Assembly (NCBI RefSeq): GCF_913776295.1
Contig: NZ_CAJYOJ010000056.1
Coordinates: 1 to 62,204 of the forward strand
Direction of reading: 5' to 3'
DNA length: 62,204 bases
DNA from: an uncultured Pedobacter sp.
GTDB taxonomy: Bacteria > Bacteroidota > Bacteroidia > Sphingobacteriales > Sphingobacteriaceae
A program made the position numbers and the translations under genes. Shown here piece by piece: positions 1 to 9,136 of this stretch. Positions within the stretch are counted from its first letter, which is position 1, and the number at the start of each line of letters is the position of its first letter. The notes under the pieces are model-generated. The model did not search any database, was not told the origin of the DNA, and saw only the letters and a list, made by a program, of their open reading frames with translations.

Positions 1-219
1 AGGGCTCTTACTTTTTGGCATCAAAAAGTAACAAAAAATGCCGGCTGAGAATTTTTCTTTCAAAGCCAGTAATAGGGCTTGGTCGGTGGAGTCCGAAAAA
101 TTTGTTAGGCCGGACTTAAGTAGAACGGAGACTCAGTGCGAAGGCCTTGTTGGATGAAAATGCATATTTCATAAGTGACTAATTATCAAATAATTAAAAA
201 TTAACGTCAATGGTAGCTT
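1..219 (+). repeat. 219-bp dispersed repeat, copy 1
   Basis: This block is repeated almost unchanged at 56405-56623 (same length, about nine substitutions by eye, no indel) and, inverted and cut by the window edge, at 62037-62204. It opens with a perfect inverted repeat at 9-30: arms TACTTTTT and AAAAAGTA around the loop GGCATC. The other end closes on the shared bases TGGTAGC, after which the copies diverge. No credible protein is encoded. Copy 1 starts at base 1, so it may extend to the left. It could be a MITE-like element or a structured RNA; the orientation shown is arbitrary. Confidence 0.88.
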
Positions 220-463
220 CCGCCCGGCCAGTCGGACGGGTGTTTGAGGATATTTTTTAATCGTATTATGCCGATACAGAAGCTAAAGGGAACGATGCTG
301 AAATAAGTTCAGCATAACGAATGAGAGCGCAATTGTCAGGAGAACTGGCTACCAAAATTTGGTCAACCCTGAACTTGTTTCCTGGTCTATTGTTTAGGCT
401 TTTGACATTAACTTTTCTACATCTCTATTTTTTGAGGTTCAAAAACCCGATCTTTGCAAACCT
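220..463. other. Intergenic, no gene; degenerate repeat remnants
   Basis: Between repeat copy 1 and the MATE gene there is no supportable gene. The stretch 345-395 resembles a degraded version of the short intergenic repeats seen elsewhere in the window (GTCATCCTGAACTTG-like), so the upstream region of the MATE gene has probably collected several repeat insertions. An ORF at 321-521 overlaps the MATE start and has no recognisable content. Confidence 0.5.
431..456 (+). promoter_or_regulatory. Candidate Bacteroidota promoter of the MATE gene
   Basis: GATCTTTG at 449-456 matches the Bacteroidota -7 consensus TAnnTTTG at all but the first base, and TTTG at 431-434 could be the -33 element, although the spacing is a little short. 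The box ends seven bases before the ATG, so the transcript would be nearly leaderless. No experimental support. Confidence 0.3.
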
Positions 464-1816
464 ATGTTTTCTAGAATTTACACCAAATATAAGCCCTACT
501 ATAAAGAAAATCTTCATTTAGCACTTCCAATTGTAGGTTCGCAGGTGGGCCACACTTTGGTACACATGGCCGATAGTATTATTGTAGGCCATTTTACCGA
601 TACCATTCAATTGGCAGCTGTATCGTTGGTAAACAGCATATTTATGCTTATTCTGGTTATCGGCTTAGGCATTTCTTATGGTTTAACACCACTTATTGCA
701 CAAGAAAACGGTCGCCAGCATTATGATGAATGCGGAAAGCTTTTATCGAACAGTTTAATGATCAATATCTGCATCGGTATATTGTTATATGTACTGGTGC
801 AATTGGGGATATTTTTTGTTATCGATCACCTGGACCAAACTCCCGAGGTGGTCCGCTACGCGAAACCCTATCTCAATCTTTTATCTGTTTCGATTATTCC
901 ACTATTGATTTTTCAGACGTTTAAGCAATTTGCAGAAGGCTTAGGTTTTACCAAACAAGCTATGTTTGTTTCCATTTGGGGAAATGCCATTAACATTATT
1001 TTAGGAATTATCTTCGTGAAAGGCATGTTTGGCCTCAAATCTATGGGCGTGAGCGGTGTTGGCTTAAGCACTTTGATAGACAGGATTCTGATGGCCACTG
1101 TAATGTGTTTTTACGTGTTGCGCTCGCAGCATTTCAAAAAATATCTCACCAGTTTTAAAGCGACTTTTTTTGATAAAATGAGGGCGATTAAAATTGCCAA
1201 AATCGGGATGCCAGTGGCCATGCAATATTCTTTTGAAATTAGTGCTTTTAGCGGTGCTGCCGTATTAATTGGCACCATAGGAGCAGTACAACAGGCCGCA
1301 CACCAGATTGCAATCAGTTTAGCGGCAATGACGTATATGATTGCCAGTGGCGTGGCATCTGCAGCAACGATTAAAACCGGAAATAACTTTGGTAAAAATA
1401 GTTTTAACGACCTCCGTAAATCGGCCATTGCCAGCTACCATGTAATATTGCTGTTCATGTCGTGTACAGCAGTTATTTTTGTGTTAGCGAACAATCTCAT
1501 GCCTTTTATTTATACGGAAGATGCTACGGTAATCCCTATCGCTGCACAGTTATTGATCATTGCCGGATTCTTTCAATTGTTTGACGGCACGCAGGTGGTG
1601 GGATTAGGTGTTTTAAGAGGTATGGGCGATGTAAATATACCAACCTTAATTACCTTTTTAGCCTATTGGGTAGTCGGAATTCCGATTGGCTATGTATTGG
1701 GATTTCATTTTAACCTGGGCGTCAACGGAATCTGGTATGGATTAACATTGGGCTTATTAACGGCCTCTGTCCTGTTGTTTTTAAGATTTCAGAACAAGAC
1801 GAGGAGTTTGAATTAA
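464..1816 (+). CDS. MATE family efflux transporter
   Basis: Inner-membrane antiporter of the multidrug and toxic compound extrusion family, expected to export organic cations using an H+ or Na+ gradient. The 450 residues form about 12 hydrophobic segments in two related halves, the usual MATE size and plan. The motif GSQVGHTLVHMADSIIVG at residues 25-42 is typical of the first helix pair in NorM-like proteins. The ATG at 464 fits the cytosolic N-terminal helix, and no better start exists upstream. The gene stands alone, facing the convergent lipoprotein gene. Substrate cannot be deduced. Confidence 0.92.
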   Translation: MFSRIYTKYKPYYKENLHLALPIVGSQVGHTLVHMADSIIVGHFTDTIQLAAVSLVNSIFMLILVIGLGISYGLTPLIAQENGRQHYDECGKLLSNSLMINICIGILLYVLVQLGIFFVIDHLDQTPEVVRYAKPYLNLLSVSIIPLLIFQTFKQFAEGLGFTKQAMFVSIWGNAINIILGIIFVKGMFGLKSMGVSGVGLSTLIDRILMATVMCFYVLRSQHFKKYLTSFKATFFDKMRAIKIAKIGMPVAMQYSFEISAFSGAAVLIGTIGAVQQAAHQIAISLAAMTYMIASGVASAATIKTGNNFGKNSFNDLRKSAIASYHVILLFMSCTAVIFVLANNLMPFIYTEDATVIPIAAQLLIIAGFFQLFDGTQVVGLGVLRGMGDVNIPTLITFLAYWVVGIPIGYVLGFHFNLGVNGIWYGLTLGLLTASVLLFLRFQNKTRSLN

Positions 1817-1824
1817 ACGATCTT

Positions 1825-1966
1825 CATCTCGACTGAAGCGCAGTCCCGAATGTTCGGGAGAGATCTAGTATCAAAAATACCCTGGAGATAGATTTAGCTG
1901 AGCCTTAGGGTTCTCGACTTCTTTGCATTCCGCCCGAAAGGACGGTAATTGTGGCGTGAAATGACG
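1825..1966. repeat. REP-like intergenic palindromic element
   Basis: GC-richer intergenic block between two convergent genes. It contains the palindrome TCCCGAA-TG-TTCGGGA at 1844-1859 next to CTCGACTG and ends in GAAATGACG. The same parts occur in the element at 9667-9755, with TCCCGAA-GG-TTCGGGA in reverse orientation, and partly at 59933-60056. It belongs to a dispersed family of short palindromic repeats and may also serve as a convergent terminator. Confidence 0.6.
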
Positions 1967-2015
1967 ATATTTTATTGATGTCGCATCAATGTCTTAGCAA
2001 ATAAGAATAACTAAA

Positions 2016-2750
2016 TTATTTTCCGCCAACATTCACCACAACGCCTATCGTAAAAATAGAATTACCGGCAGACATGTACTTACGGTTCTTTAAGCCGATA
2101 TTACTACTTGTAGTGTATTGAAGCTGAAAAGTTTTGCTGAGTGCCATACGGGTAAAGAAAACAGGCTCAAAAAAAATATTATCTTCCTTAGGCTGCACTA
2201 CACCATTCAAAAAAAACCGGTCCATTTTAATATGACTGATTCTTAAAGCGGTGCCATAATTAATGGGAAAATCGGTTCCGAACAAATGCAAATTATTTTT
2301 CTTTTTTGAACTGTAGTTTACCTGTAAGAATGTTTTTCGGTAATCTACTTCCTGTAGTTCTGAACTGATGAGAATATCGTTTTTATAATCACGGAAAGTA
2401 ATATCGCTCCAGCCCTTTCCCACGCCTGCATAAATTTCAATAATCCGGTTATCGTCCGCACCAAAGGTATCAAAATAACCTCCGCCAATTTCAATCAGTT
2501 TGTGTCCGAAATCTTTGCTTTTTCTTTCACTGTTCATTCTCGAACCGCTAAAAAGTACACCTATATGATCAGAAATGGCATAAGCACCGTTTACGCTGGT
2601 ATTGCCTTTTAAAGAAATATGTGCACCTCCACTAAATTCACCTTGTTTACTTAACATCGGTGTATTTGGCACGTTAGGCATATAAACTGAAGAACAACTG
2701 GCTGCAAAAAGTGCCAAAACCGGGAGTGTAAAAAGTAAGTATTTAATCAT
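2016..2750 (-). CDS. Putative outer-membrane lipoprotein
   Basis: The 244-residue product has a lipoprotein signal: a short charged start, a hydrophobic stretch, and the lipobox LFAASC with lipidation at Cys19. The remainder is rich in alternating hydrophobic and polar residues with frequent aromatics and ends in a beta-strand-like segment (IFTIGVVVNVGG), which suggests a small beta-barrel or beta-sandwich at the outer membrane. I do not recognise a named family; similar orphan lipoproteins are frequent in Sphingobacteriaceae. It lies 38 bp downstream of the pseudouridine synthase on the same strand and may be cotranscribed. Confidence 0.75.
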   Translation of the reverse strand: MIKYLLFTLPVLALFAASCSSVYMPNVPNTPMLSKQGEFSGGAHISLKGNTSVNGAYAISDHIGVLFSGSRMNSERKSKDFGHKLIEIGGGYFDTFGADDNRIIEIYAGVGKGWSDITFRDYKNDILISSELQEVDYRKTFLQVNYSSKKKNNLHLFGTDFPINYGTALRISHIKMDRFFLNGVVQPKEDNIFFEPVFFTRMALSKTFQLQYTTSSNIGLKNRKYMSAGNSIFTIGVVVNVGGK

Positions 2751-2788
2751 AGATGTTATATAAACAGATTTTGGCTTTAAAAATTGTG

Positions 2789-3472
2789 CTACATTTCCAT
2801 TTTCAGGAAATCCATTACCCTTTTAAACTCATCGTGTAAACCGGCTTGTAAGTGGATTTTTTCTTTTGTAACGGGATGGACAAAGGCTAACTCCGAAGCA
2901 TGCAACAACATGGTCGTCATGTTCCATTGTTCTTTAAAAAATTTGTTCTGTTTATTACAGCCATGTGTCCTGTCGCCAATAATTGGATGAAGGATGTGGC
3001 TAAAATGCCTTCTCAACTGATGCATCCGCCCTGTTTTGGGAGTAGCTTCTACCAGCGAATACCGGGAAGTTGGATGTTTTCCAAAAGCTACGGCTACCTC
3101 CGCTCTCTGAAGCGTGATGAATGACGTAAAGGCATCTTGCATAGTCCCGTTTTCTTTAGCTAAAGGATAGTTGATATCCATTTGACCGGGAGTGAAACCA
3201 CGTAAAATCGCCAAATATTTCTTTTCCGTTTCTGTATTCATAAATTGCTGGTGCATAGCAATTTCAGACTCCTTATCAAAGGCGAACAATAATATTCCGC
3301 TTGTCTTTCTGTCTAAGCGATGTACCGGACTAACATGCTTGCCTACCTGATCTCGTAACAATTGAAGGGCAAACTCTGTTGCATCTCTTGCAATAGAAGA
3401 CTGGTGAACCAATAGTCCATGAGGCTTGTTAATGGCAATTAGATTGTCGTCCTGATAAATGATCTCCAACAT
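2789..3472 (-). CDS. truC: tRNA pseudouridine(65) synthase TruC
   Basis: Isomerises U65 to pseudouridine in tRNA. The catalytic motif HRLDRKTSG sits at residues 51-59, with Asp54 as nucleophile, and the RluA-family motif GRMHQLRRH follows near residue 155. The TruC subgroup is recognisable from the N-terminus (MLEIIYQDDNLIAINKP), the GRYP/HPTSRY-like segment, and HPIIGDRTHG followed by an Asn-rich turn, which parallel E. coli TruC. The length of 227 aa is close to family size, and there is no S4 domain. ATG start at 3472. Confidence 0.88.
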   Translation of the reverse strand: MLEIIYQDDNLIAINKPHGLLVHQSSIARDATEFALQLLRDQVGKHVSPVHRLDRKTSGILLFAFDKESEIAMHQQFMNTETEKKYLAILRGFTPGQMDINYPLAKENGTMQDAFTSFITLQRAEVAVAFGKHPTSRYSLVEATPKTGRMHQLRRHFSHILHPIIGDRTHGCNKQNKFFKEQWNMTTMLLHASELAFVHPVTKEKIHLQAGLHDEFKRVMDFLKMEM

Positions 3473-3513
3473 ACAGCGGCGAAGATAAGGATATTATGGC
3501 TTTGCAAAAGCGC

Positions 3514-4416
3514 TTATCCAAATAAATCAAAAGCGAGCCGGTAAGTATTGCAATGCGCATCCACAATATCACTGATATCCGACGAGTAGCCTCCCCCCAT
3601 ACTGATCTGCAGGGGTAGATTTTTATCTTTACAAGCCTGCAGCACGATTTTATCCCGCTCCTTGCATGCCGCTCTGCTCAAGGCCAGTTTGCCCAGCTTA
3701 TCGGTCGAGAGTACATCCACTCCTGATAAATAAAAAATAAAATCGGGCTTGGCAACTTCAAAAGCTTTGTCCAGATTTACATGTAATGCCGACAGATATT
3801 CATCATCCCCCATCCCATCATGTAAAGGAACATCCAAGCTTGAGACTTCTTTTTTAAAGGGAAAATTCTTTTCTCCGTGCATCGAAAAAGTAAATACCCT
3901 TGGCTCATGTTGAAAAATTTCAGCTGTGCCATTTCCCTGGTGAACATCTAAATCGATAATTAAGATACGATCAGCTAAATTTTTATTTAACAGATAATTA
4001 GCAGAAATAGCCTGATCGTTTAACAAACAAAAACCTTCACCCCAATTGCTACCTGCATGGTGCGTACCCCCGGCAACATTAAAAGCAATGCCGTTATCTA
4101 TTGCGAAATGGGTGCCATCAATTGTGCCCTGCGTAATCCTCAATTCACGTTCTACAAGTTGTGCATTTAACGGGAAGCCGATCCGTCTCTGATCCTTCGC
4201 AGAAAGTGTTAAATCTCTCAGTTGTTCCCAATATGCTTTTTCATGAGAAAGGAGAATAATATCTTCAGAAACAGGCTCAGGACGGAATAAATTCTGCAGT
4301 GTTATTGTACCTTCGTGCAAAAGCTGTTCCGGTATCAATTCATATTTCAGCATCGGAAAACGATGTCCTTCGGGTAAAGGATGCGCATAAAGCGGGTGCC
4401 AGGCAATTTTAATCAT
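3514..4416 (-). CDS. Histone deacetylase family protein
   Basis: Zinc-dependent deacetylase of the HDAC/AcuC/acetylpolyamine amidohydrolase superfamily, 300 aa. The catalytic His pair is in GGTHHAG (His119-His120). The zinc ligands are Asp157 and His159 in DLDVHQGNG and Asp234 in SGVDVLSTDKLG. The compact N-terminus resembles class IV-like bacterial members. The substrate in bacteria is usually unknown (acetyl-lysine or acetylated small molecules). Its start codon overlaps the stop of the bestrophin gene by one base, so the two are translationally coupled. Confidence 0.9.
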   Translation of the reverse strand: MIKIAWHPLYAHPLPEGHRFPMLKYELIPEQLLHEGTITLQNLFRPEPVSEDIILLSHEKAYWEQLRDLTLSAKDQRRIGFPLNAQLVERELRITQGTIDGTHFAIDNGIAFNVAGGTHHAGSNWGEGFCLLNDQAISANYLLNKNLADRILIIDLDVHQGNGTAEIFQHEPRVFTFSMHGEKNFPFKKEVSSLDVPLHDGMGDDEYLSALHVNLDKAFEVAKPDFIFYLSGVDVLSTDKLGKLALSRAACKERDKIVLQACKDKNLPLQISMGGGYSSDISDIVDAHCNTYRLAFDLFG

Positions 4417-5276
4417 CAGCCTAAGATTTCCCCTACATGTTTTTCAATATTGCTACAGATCTGATCTACCGGCAGATCATTTGCATCGTAACCAAAAGGA
4501 TTTTCTATTTCTTCAGCTACCAATTCCAAACTTGCTAGTACATAGAGGATAAAAGGAACAATCGGAACAACAAAATAACCTAGACTGAATACCCATCCAA
4601 AAGGCAGGGTAATCACGTAAATAAAGATGAATTTTTTAATAAAGGCACTGTATGAAAATGGGATCGGTGTATTTTTAATCCTTTCACAGGCGCCACATAT
4701 ATCGGTGAATTGATTAAAATCAGCTGATAGTACAATAAATTGTTCCTGGGAAATTAAACCTTTTTCCAGCAAACCGTAAAGCCTGTTCACTAAACTACCT
4801 GCAATCTGGTTCGGGATATGTTTGCCCTCTTCTACTTCTATCAAAAAGCTGTTTTTGCCAAAATATAGTTTTTCGCGCAGATGCTCCTTTAGTCCAAAAG
4901 CATATTTGGGTATGCCATATTCAAAAAAACGCACATCTTCCTCCGGCAGTTTAAGTGCCTTAATCTTCATGGCCAGGTTACGGCTTACGTTGGTTAACGA
5001 TCCGAGCAACTTTCTGCCTTCCCACCACCTGTCGTACGCTGTGTTGGTCCTGAAAACTAAAAGCAAGGATAAAACAAAACCCAGTAAACTGTGCATCATG
5101 CCTACATTGGTTACATAACTACTCTTTGAAAGCTGAAAGAAAGTTAATTCGGCATAGGCAACCAGTCCCGAAAAAACAGCAACTGCGAGCATTAATGGCC
5201 ATAATTTTCTAAAGGTATCACTTTTGTGAATATGAAAAATGAAGGTACTCCAATCTTTGGGATTATAATTAATCAT
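4416..5276 (-). CDS. Bestrophin family anion channel
   Basis: Integral membrane protein of the bestrophin/UPF0187 family, 286 aa, expected to form a pentameric ion channel in the inner membrane. Features are the N-terminal DWSTFIFHIHKSDTF segment, hydrophobic helices near 27-45 and 58-75, the conserved FRTNTAYDRWWEGRKLLG motif after the second helix, and a late hydrophobic hairpin (residues about 212-250) followed by ENPFGYDANDLP, the acidic segment conserved in the family. It is the upstream gene of a two-gene unit with the deacetylase. Confidence 0.9.
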   Translation of the reverse strand: MINYNPKDWSTFIFHIHKSDTFRKLWPLMLAVAVFSGLVAYAELTFFQLSKSSYVTNVGMMHSLLGFVLSLLLVFRTNTAYDRWWEGRKLLGSLTNVSRNLAMKIKALKLPEEDVRFFEYGIPKYAFGLKEHLREKLYFGKNSFLIEVEEGKHIPNQIAGSLVNRLYGLLEKGLISQEQFIVLSADFNQFTDICGACERIKNTPIPFSYSAFIKKFIFIYVITLPFGWVFSLGYFVVPIVPFILYVLASLELVAEEIENPFGYDANDLPVDQICSNIEKHVGEILG

Positions 5277-5311
5277 TTAGCGATTTTTTTATCAAATGAA
5301 TCTTGTCTACT

Positions 5312-6601
5312 TTATAGTAAAAGTGCCTTACTTAATTTTAAAAGTGCTTGCCCTGCCAGATAAATATCTTCAAAAGAGTTGTAAAGCGGCACAGCACTGA
5401 GGCGGATTACATCAGGTTCACGCCAATCGCCAAGAATATGATTGGCTACCAAGCCATCAAAAATCTGTTTACCATTACGCGATGCAATGATGGATAACTG
5501 CGCACCTCTATCTTTTGCCAGCTTTGGCGTGATAATCTTGTATTGTTCTTCCCCTAAAATTTTATTCACTTCATTTACAATGAATTCTAAATACGCAGTT
5601 AAAGCAATACTTTTCGATCTCAGCGGCGCAATAAAACCCGCTTGTTCAAAAATCTGAAGCGAAGCATGGTATAGTGCCATTGGCATCACCTGCGTACAAC
5701 TTACCTGCCAGCCATCAGCCCCGGCTTCAGGAATAAAACCTTTCTCCATTTTAAAACGTTTACTTTCCTGATAGCCCCACCATCCCGCAAAGCGGTTCAG
5801 CTTAGCGTTATTAAAATGTTTTTCATGAACAAAGATTCCACTTATTCCTCCAGGACCTGAATTCTGGTATTTGTACGAGCACCAGCAGGCGAAGTCAACC
5901 TCCCAATCGTGAAGTTCCATTGGAACATTACCAGCAGCATGAGCCAGATCCCAGCCTACCACTGCACCGATTTCATGTCCCGCTTTGGTAATGGCCTCCA
6001 TATCATACCATTGTCCGGTGTAATAATTTATTCCACCAAATAAAACCAAAGCGATTTCATCAGCATTTTCTTTGATTTTAGCCAAGACCTCTTCCGTTTG
6101 AAGTATTTCTTCACCTTCCTTTGGAAAAACCTCTATAATGGCTTCTTTAGGATCGAAACCATGAAACCTCACCTGACTTTCTATCGCATATTGATCGGAT
6201 GGAAAAGCACCGCCCTCCATAATGATTTTAAAGCGCTTGCCTTTGGGCTGGTAAAAGCTAACCATTAACAAATGGAGGTTTACCGTCAAGGTATTCATAG
6301 GACAAACCTCCGAAGGTAATGCACCAACAATGGGAGCCATCAACTTTTTGAGTGCTTTATGATAGAACATCCAGGGTTCCTCTCCATCAAACCAACCCTC
6401 AACAGCATAATTGGCCCAGTTCTCCAGCTGACCCTTTAAAACTTCTGCCGCTACTTTAGGCTGAAGCCCTAATGAATTGCCACACAAGTAGATAAAATCT
6501 TTTCCATTACGGTTTGGAAATAAAAACTGAGACCTGAAGTGACGGAGCTGATCAGCCTCATCCTGTAGTTGAGCAAATGATAGGGTATTTTCGAAATTCA
6601 T
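5312..6601 (-). CDS. kynU: Kynureninase
   Basis: PLP-dependent hydrolase that converts kynurenine to anthranilate and alanine (or 3-hydroxykynurenine to 3-hydroxyanthranilate). The PLP lysine lies in CSYKYQNSGPGG, and the phosphate- and cofactor-binding segments CPMNTLTVNLH and GWDLAHAAGN are present, as is YLCGNSLGLQPK near the N-terminus. The longest reading frame runs to 6652, but the ATG at 6601 (MNFENTLSF) gives the usual family length of about 429 aa; the extra 17 residues look like untranslated leader. No other kynurenine-pathway gene is adjacent. Confidence 0.92.
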   Translation of the reverse strand: MNFENTLSFAQLQDEADQLRHFRSQFLFPNRNGKDFIYLCGNSLGLQPKVAAEVLKGQLENWANYAVEGWFDGEEPWMFYHKALKKLMAPIVGALPSEVCPMNTLTVNLHLLMVSFYQPKGKRFKIIMEGGAFPSDQYAIESQVRFHGFDPKEAIIEVFPKEGEEILQTEEVLAKIKENADEIALVLFGGINYYTGQWYDMEAITKAGHEIGAVVGWDLAHAAGNVPMELHDWEVDFACWCSYKYQNSGPGGISGIFVHEKHFNNAKLNRFAGWWGYQESKRFKMEKGFIPEAGADGWQVSCTQVMPMALYHASLQIFEQAGFIAPLRSKSIALTAYLEFIVNEVNKILGEEQYKIITPKLAKDRGAQLSIIASRNGKQIFDGLVANHILGDWREPDVIRLSAVPLYNSFEDIYLAGQALLKLSKALLL

Positions 6602-6666
6602 CAGGCCAATATTACAAAAAAAGCAGGTATTGTTTCCAATCCTGCTTTTCAATTCTTTTAAATTTA

Positions 6667-7155
6667 TTAGAATTTCATCGTATCATGTTTACCAAGATCA
6701 GGCGTATCTCCGGTAACCACTGCCTTTAATATACTGAACAGTACAACAATTTTTGACGCAGATGAATCCCAGTACTCAGCCTCGTCAGGCGTAACCTTTA
6801 TCAGAATTAATCTCGGATCTTCCACTCCGTCAGGGAACCAGGCCTTTATAAATGGAGAGAAATAAGCCTCTTTACGCACTTTATCATCTACCAGCTCTGC
6901 CTTGCCTTTAACCGTTAAATAGGTGTTTTTAGACGGATCGCTATAAGCCAGCAATACATTGTTTTCTTTTGAAATTTCTTTTGATTTTAAGGAGTACTCG
7001 TTGGTGTAAAACCATAAACTTCCATCGTCTTCAATTTTCGCAGTTCCCATTGGCCTGCTTCCAAACTCATCACCTGAAGAAAATGTAGTAAACATACAAG
7101 TCCTCACACTTTCTGCCATTTCTTTTAAGATGGCTATATTTTTCTCGTTTTTCAT
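6667..7155 (-). CDS. Pyridoxamine 5'-phosphate oxidase family (general stress protein 26-like)
   Basis: Flavin-type split-barrel protein of about 162 aa. RTCMFTTFSSGDEFGSRPMG followed by DGSLWFYTNEYSLKSKEI is the signature of the general stress protein 26 branch of the PNPOx-like superfamily. These proteins bind FMN or FAD, and their physiological role is mostly unknown. The in-frame Met at 7155 (MKNEKN) is chosen over the longer ORF start at 7185, because the extension is not family-like. It sits 53 bp downstream of the DNA glycosylase on the same strand. Confidence 0.85.
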   Translation of the reverse strand: MKNEKNIAILKEMAESVRTCMFTTFSSGDEFGSRPMGTAKIEDDGSLWFYTNEYSLKSKEISKENNVLLAYSDPSKNTYLTVKGKAELVDDKVRKEAYFSPFIKAWFPDGVEDPRLILIKVTPDEAEYWDSSASKIVVLFSILKAVVTGDTPDLGKHDTMKF

Positions 7156-7208
7156 ATTTTGAATATTTATAGAGAAAAACAGCAAGCCCCCTAAAAGGTT
7201 TCTATAAA

Positions 7209-7814
7209 TTAAACCTTATTTGGTTTACTCACATATTTATTTCCTTTTACAAAGAACCGCCAGGGCAATAATGCATGCTCCTGAGCATAAGCGATGCCAA
7301 CACGCGGCGTTGATGCAATATATTCCTCCGCATACCTGATCCCCTGATCCTCGATCCAGATCTCATCACCGGAAAGACTTTTGGCATTAAAAGTCTTATC
7401 AATCCCAAATGCCTTTGCTGCTGAACCAGGTCCAGCTGAGATAGCGCCTCTTGCATGCGACATATTCCTCCGCTGCTCTATAATGTCTATTCCAACAAGC
7501 GGTTCTACCCCCCTGATCAAAACGGCATGGGGATCATCTTCGACTGAGGTTACCACATTAAAAAGATGATGCATACCGTAACACAGATATACATAAGCAA
7601 TGCCGCCTGCGCCATACATAGTTTCGGTCCGGTTGGTCCGGCGCCCGCCATAAGCATGAGATGCCTTATCTTTTACACCAAAATAAGCTTCTGTTTCAAC
7701 AATAATACCAGCAGTAATTTCATTACCAATTTTAGTATACAGCACCTTACCTAGTAAATCTTTTGCCAGGCTTACCACATCTTCATTCTGGTAATATTCG
7801 GGTTCTAATTTCAA
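7209..7814 (-). CDS. DNA-3-methyladenine glycosylase (AAG/MPG family)
   Basis: Base-excision repair glycosylase removing alkylated purines, 201 aa. Family motifs are LAKDLLGKVL at the N-terminus, IVETEAY with the catalytic Glu, DKASHAYGGRRTNRTETMY, and GIAYVYLCYGMHHLFNVVT, followed by AVLIRGVEPL. The reading frame opens with TTG (7812-7814); an in-frame stop lies just upstream and no Met occurs before the conserved core, so TTG is the likely start. Only 12 bp separate it from the upstream fRMsr gene. Confidence 0.92.
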   Translation of the reverse strand: MKLEPEYYQNEDVVSLAKDLLGKVLYTKIGNEITAGIIVETEAYFGVKDKASHAYGGRRTNRTETMYGAGGIAYVYLCYGMHHLFNVVTSVEDDPHAVLIRGVEPLVGIDIIEQRRNMSHARGAISAGPGSAAKAFGIDKTFNAKSLSGDEIWIEDQGIRYAEEYIASTPRVGIAYAQEHALLPWRFFVKGNKYVSKPNKV

Positions 7815-7826
7815 TATTTATCTAAA

Positions 7827-8306
7827 TTATCTGTTTAATAAAACAGCTATAATATGCTCTAAATAAAGCTGATCTGTTCCATCAAATTTATTTAAAACCT
7901 CACTATCAACATCCAGCACGCCGATAACCTCATTGTTAACGATTAAAGGCAGAACAATTTCAGACCTGGAGGCTGACGCACACGCAATGTGACCAGGAAA
8001 TTCATCAACATCCGGCACAATGATGATTTTGGCTTCAGCCCATGAAGTACCACAGACACCTTTTCCTTTTTTAATTCTTGTACAAGCTACAGGGCCCTGG
8101 AAAGGACCGAGCACAAGTTCATCCTGCTTTACCAGGTAAAAACCGACCCAAAACCAACCAAACTGTTCTTTAAGCGCGGCAGTAACATTTGCCATATTGG
8201 CAACAAAATCACTCTCACCATACAATAATGCTTCAATTTGTGGGATGATGGATTGATACTGTGCTTCTTTAGAGGCATCTCTCGTAATAACTAAATCTTC
8301 AGCCAT
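7827..8306 (-). CDS. msrC: Free methionine-(R)-sulfoxide reductase (GAF domain)
   Basis: Single GAF-domain enzyme that reduces free L-methionine-(R)-sulfoxide in the cytosol. The three redox cysteines Cys75, Cys85 and Cys109 have the same spacing (10 and 24) as in E. coli MsrC, and the motifs GWFWVGFYL, CTRIKKGKGVCG and SRSEIVLPL are intact. The 159-aa length is typical. It is the first gene of a short minus-strand unit followed by the 3-methyladenine glycosylase, a pairing that suggests protection against oxidative and alkylation damage. Confidence 0.93.
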   Translation of the reverse strand: MAEDLVITRDASKEAQYQSIIPQIEALLYGESDFVANMANVTAALKEQFGWFWVGFYLVKQDELVLGPFQGPVACTRIKKGKGVCGTSWAEAKIIIVPDVDEFPGHIACASASRSEIVLPLIVNNEVIGVLDVDSEVLNKFDGTDQLYLEHIIAVLLNR

Positions 8307-8434
8307 TTCTTATGTTTATAGATTCAAATTTAATAATGAAATGTGAGATGCGAGCCTAACTGCTTTTTAATGACAAAAATTTGAATGAGAACCTATCCTG
8401 AAAATGCTTAGTTTTGCCTCTTAACCGGGTGTTT

Positions 8435-9124
8435 ATGATTGTAGCCTTAACCATTACTAAATTTCGTGGCCTTACTGTCCCTTTTGCCTTTATAGGAATG
8501 GCGGTCTTAAGAGTACCTTTATGGCTAGATAAAAAATGTGGATTTTGGAAATTTATGGGAAGTGGCAAAGATGCACGGGTTGATTTATCTCCAGATTACA
8601 AACATTGGGCTGTTTTAACTACCTGGGATAATCGGAATGACTATGATCATTTTCAACATAATTCTGTAGTGATGAAATGGTTTAATTTTTTTGGAGTTGA
8701 AAGTTTTACGATTTTATTAAATCCTTTAACTAGTCACGGTTTATGGTCAAAGCAGCAGCCATTTAAATTTGACCAAACAAATAAAAGCGTTTCAGGTAAA
8801 ATCGCAGTAATAACCCGTGCGGCAATTAAATTCAATAGATTGAAAGAATTTAGGCAGAATATCAAACGGGCAGCTGATGCGATGCGTATTGCCCCTGGAT
8901 TTATTCTGTCTGCCGGTATGGGAGAAAACCCTTTTTTTGACCAAGCCACATTTTCGATATGGGAAAATGCGGAGAGCGTAAAAAACTATGCCTACAAAAC
9001 TTTCGACCATGCTGATGTGATTAAACTCACCAGAGATAGAAAATGGTATAAAGAAGAGCTTTTTGCACGTTTTTCAATTATCGATAGCTGGGGAACATTG
9101 AACGGTGTATCTATAGAATTGTAA
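8435..9124 (+). CDS. CrtA-like (spheroidene monooxygenase-like) protein
   Basis: A 229-aa protein resembling the spheroidene monooxygenase CrtA and related Bacteroidota proteins. Visible features are FAFIGMAVLRVPLWL near the N-terminus, FWKFMGSGKDARVDLSPDY, a repeated ferredoxin-like half, and the C-terminal WYKEELFARFSI segment. CrtA is a haem-containing carotenoid oxygenase in phototrophs, but no carotenoid gene lies nearby, so the function here is open. The longest frame starts with TTG at 8414; the ATG at 8435 is preferred. Confidence 0.75.
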   Translation: MIVALTITKFRGLTVPFAFIGMAVLRVPLWLDKKCGFWKFMGSGKDARVDLSPDYKHWAVLTTWDNRNDYDHFQHNSVVMKWFNFFGVESFTILLNPLTSHGLWSKQQPFKFDQTNKSVSGKIAVITRAAIKFNRLKEFRQNIKRAADAMRIAPGFILSAGMGENPFFDQATFSIWENAESVKNYAYKTFDHADVIKLTRDRKWYKEELFARFSIIDSWGTLNGVSIEL

Positions 9125-9136
9125 ATAAAAATATAA

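Noticed and set aside
321..521. 66-aa ORF before and overlapping the MATE start
   Set aside because: No recognisable content, overlaps repeat remnants and the real gene in another frame.
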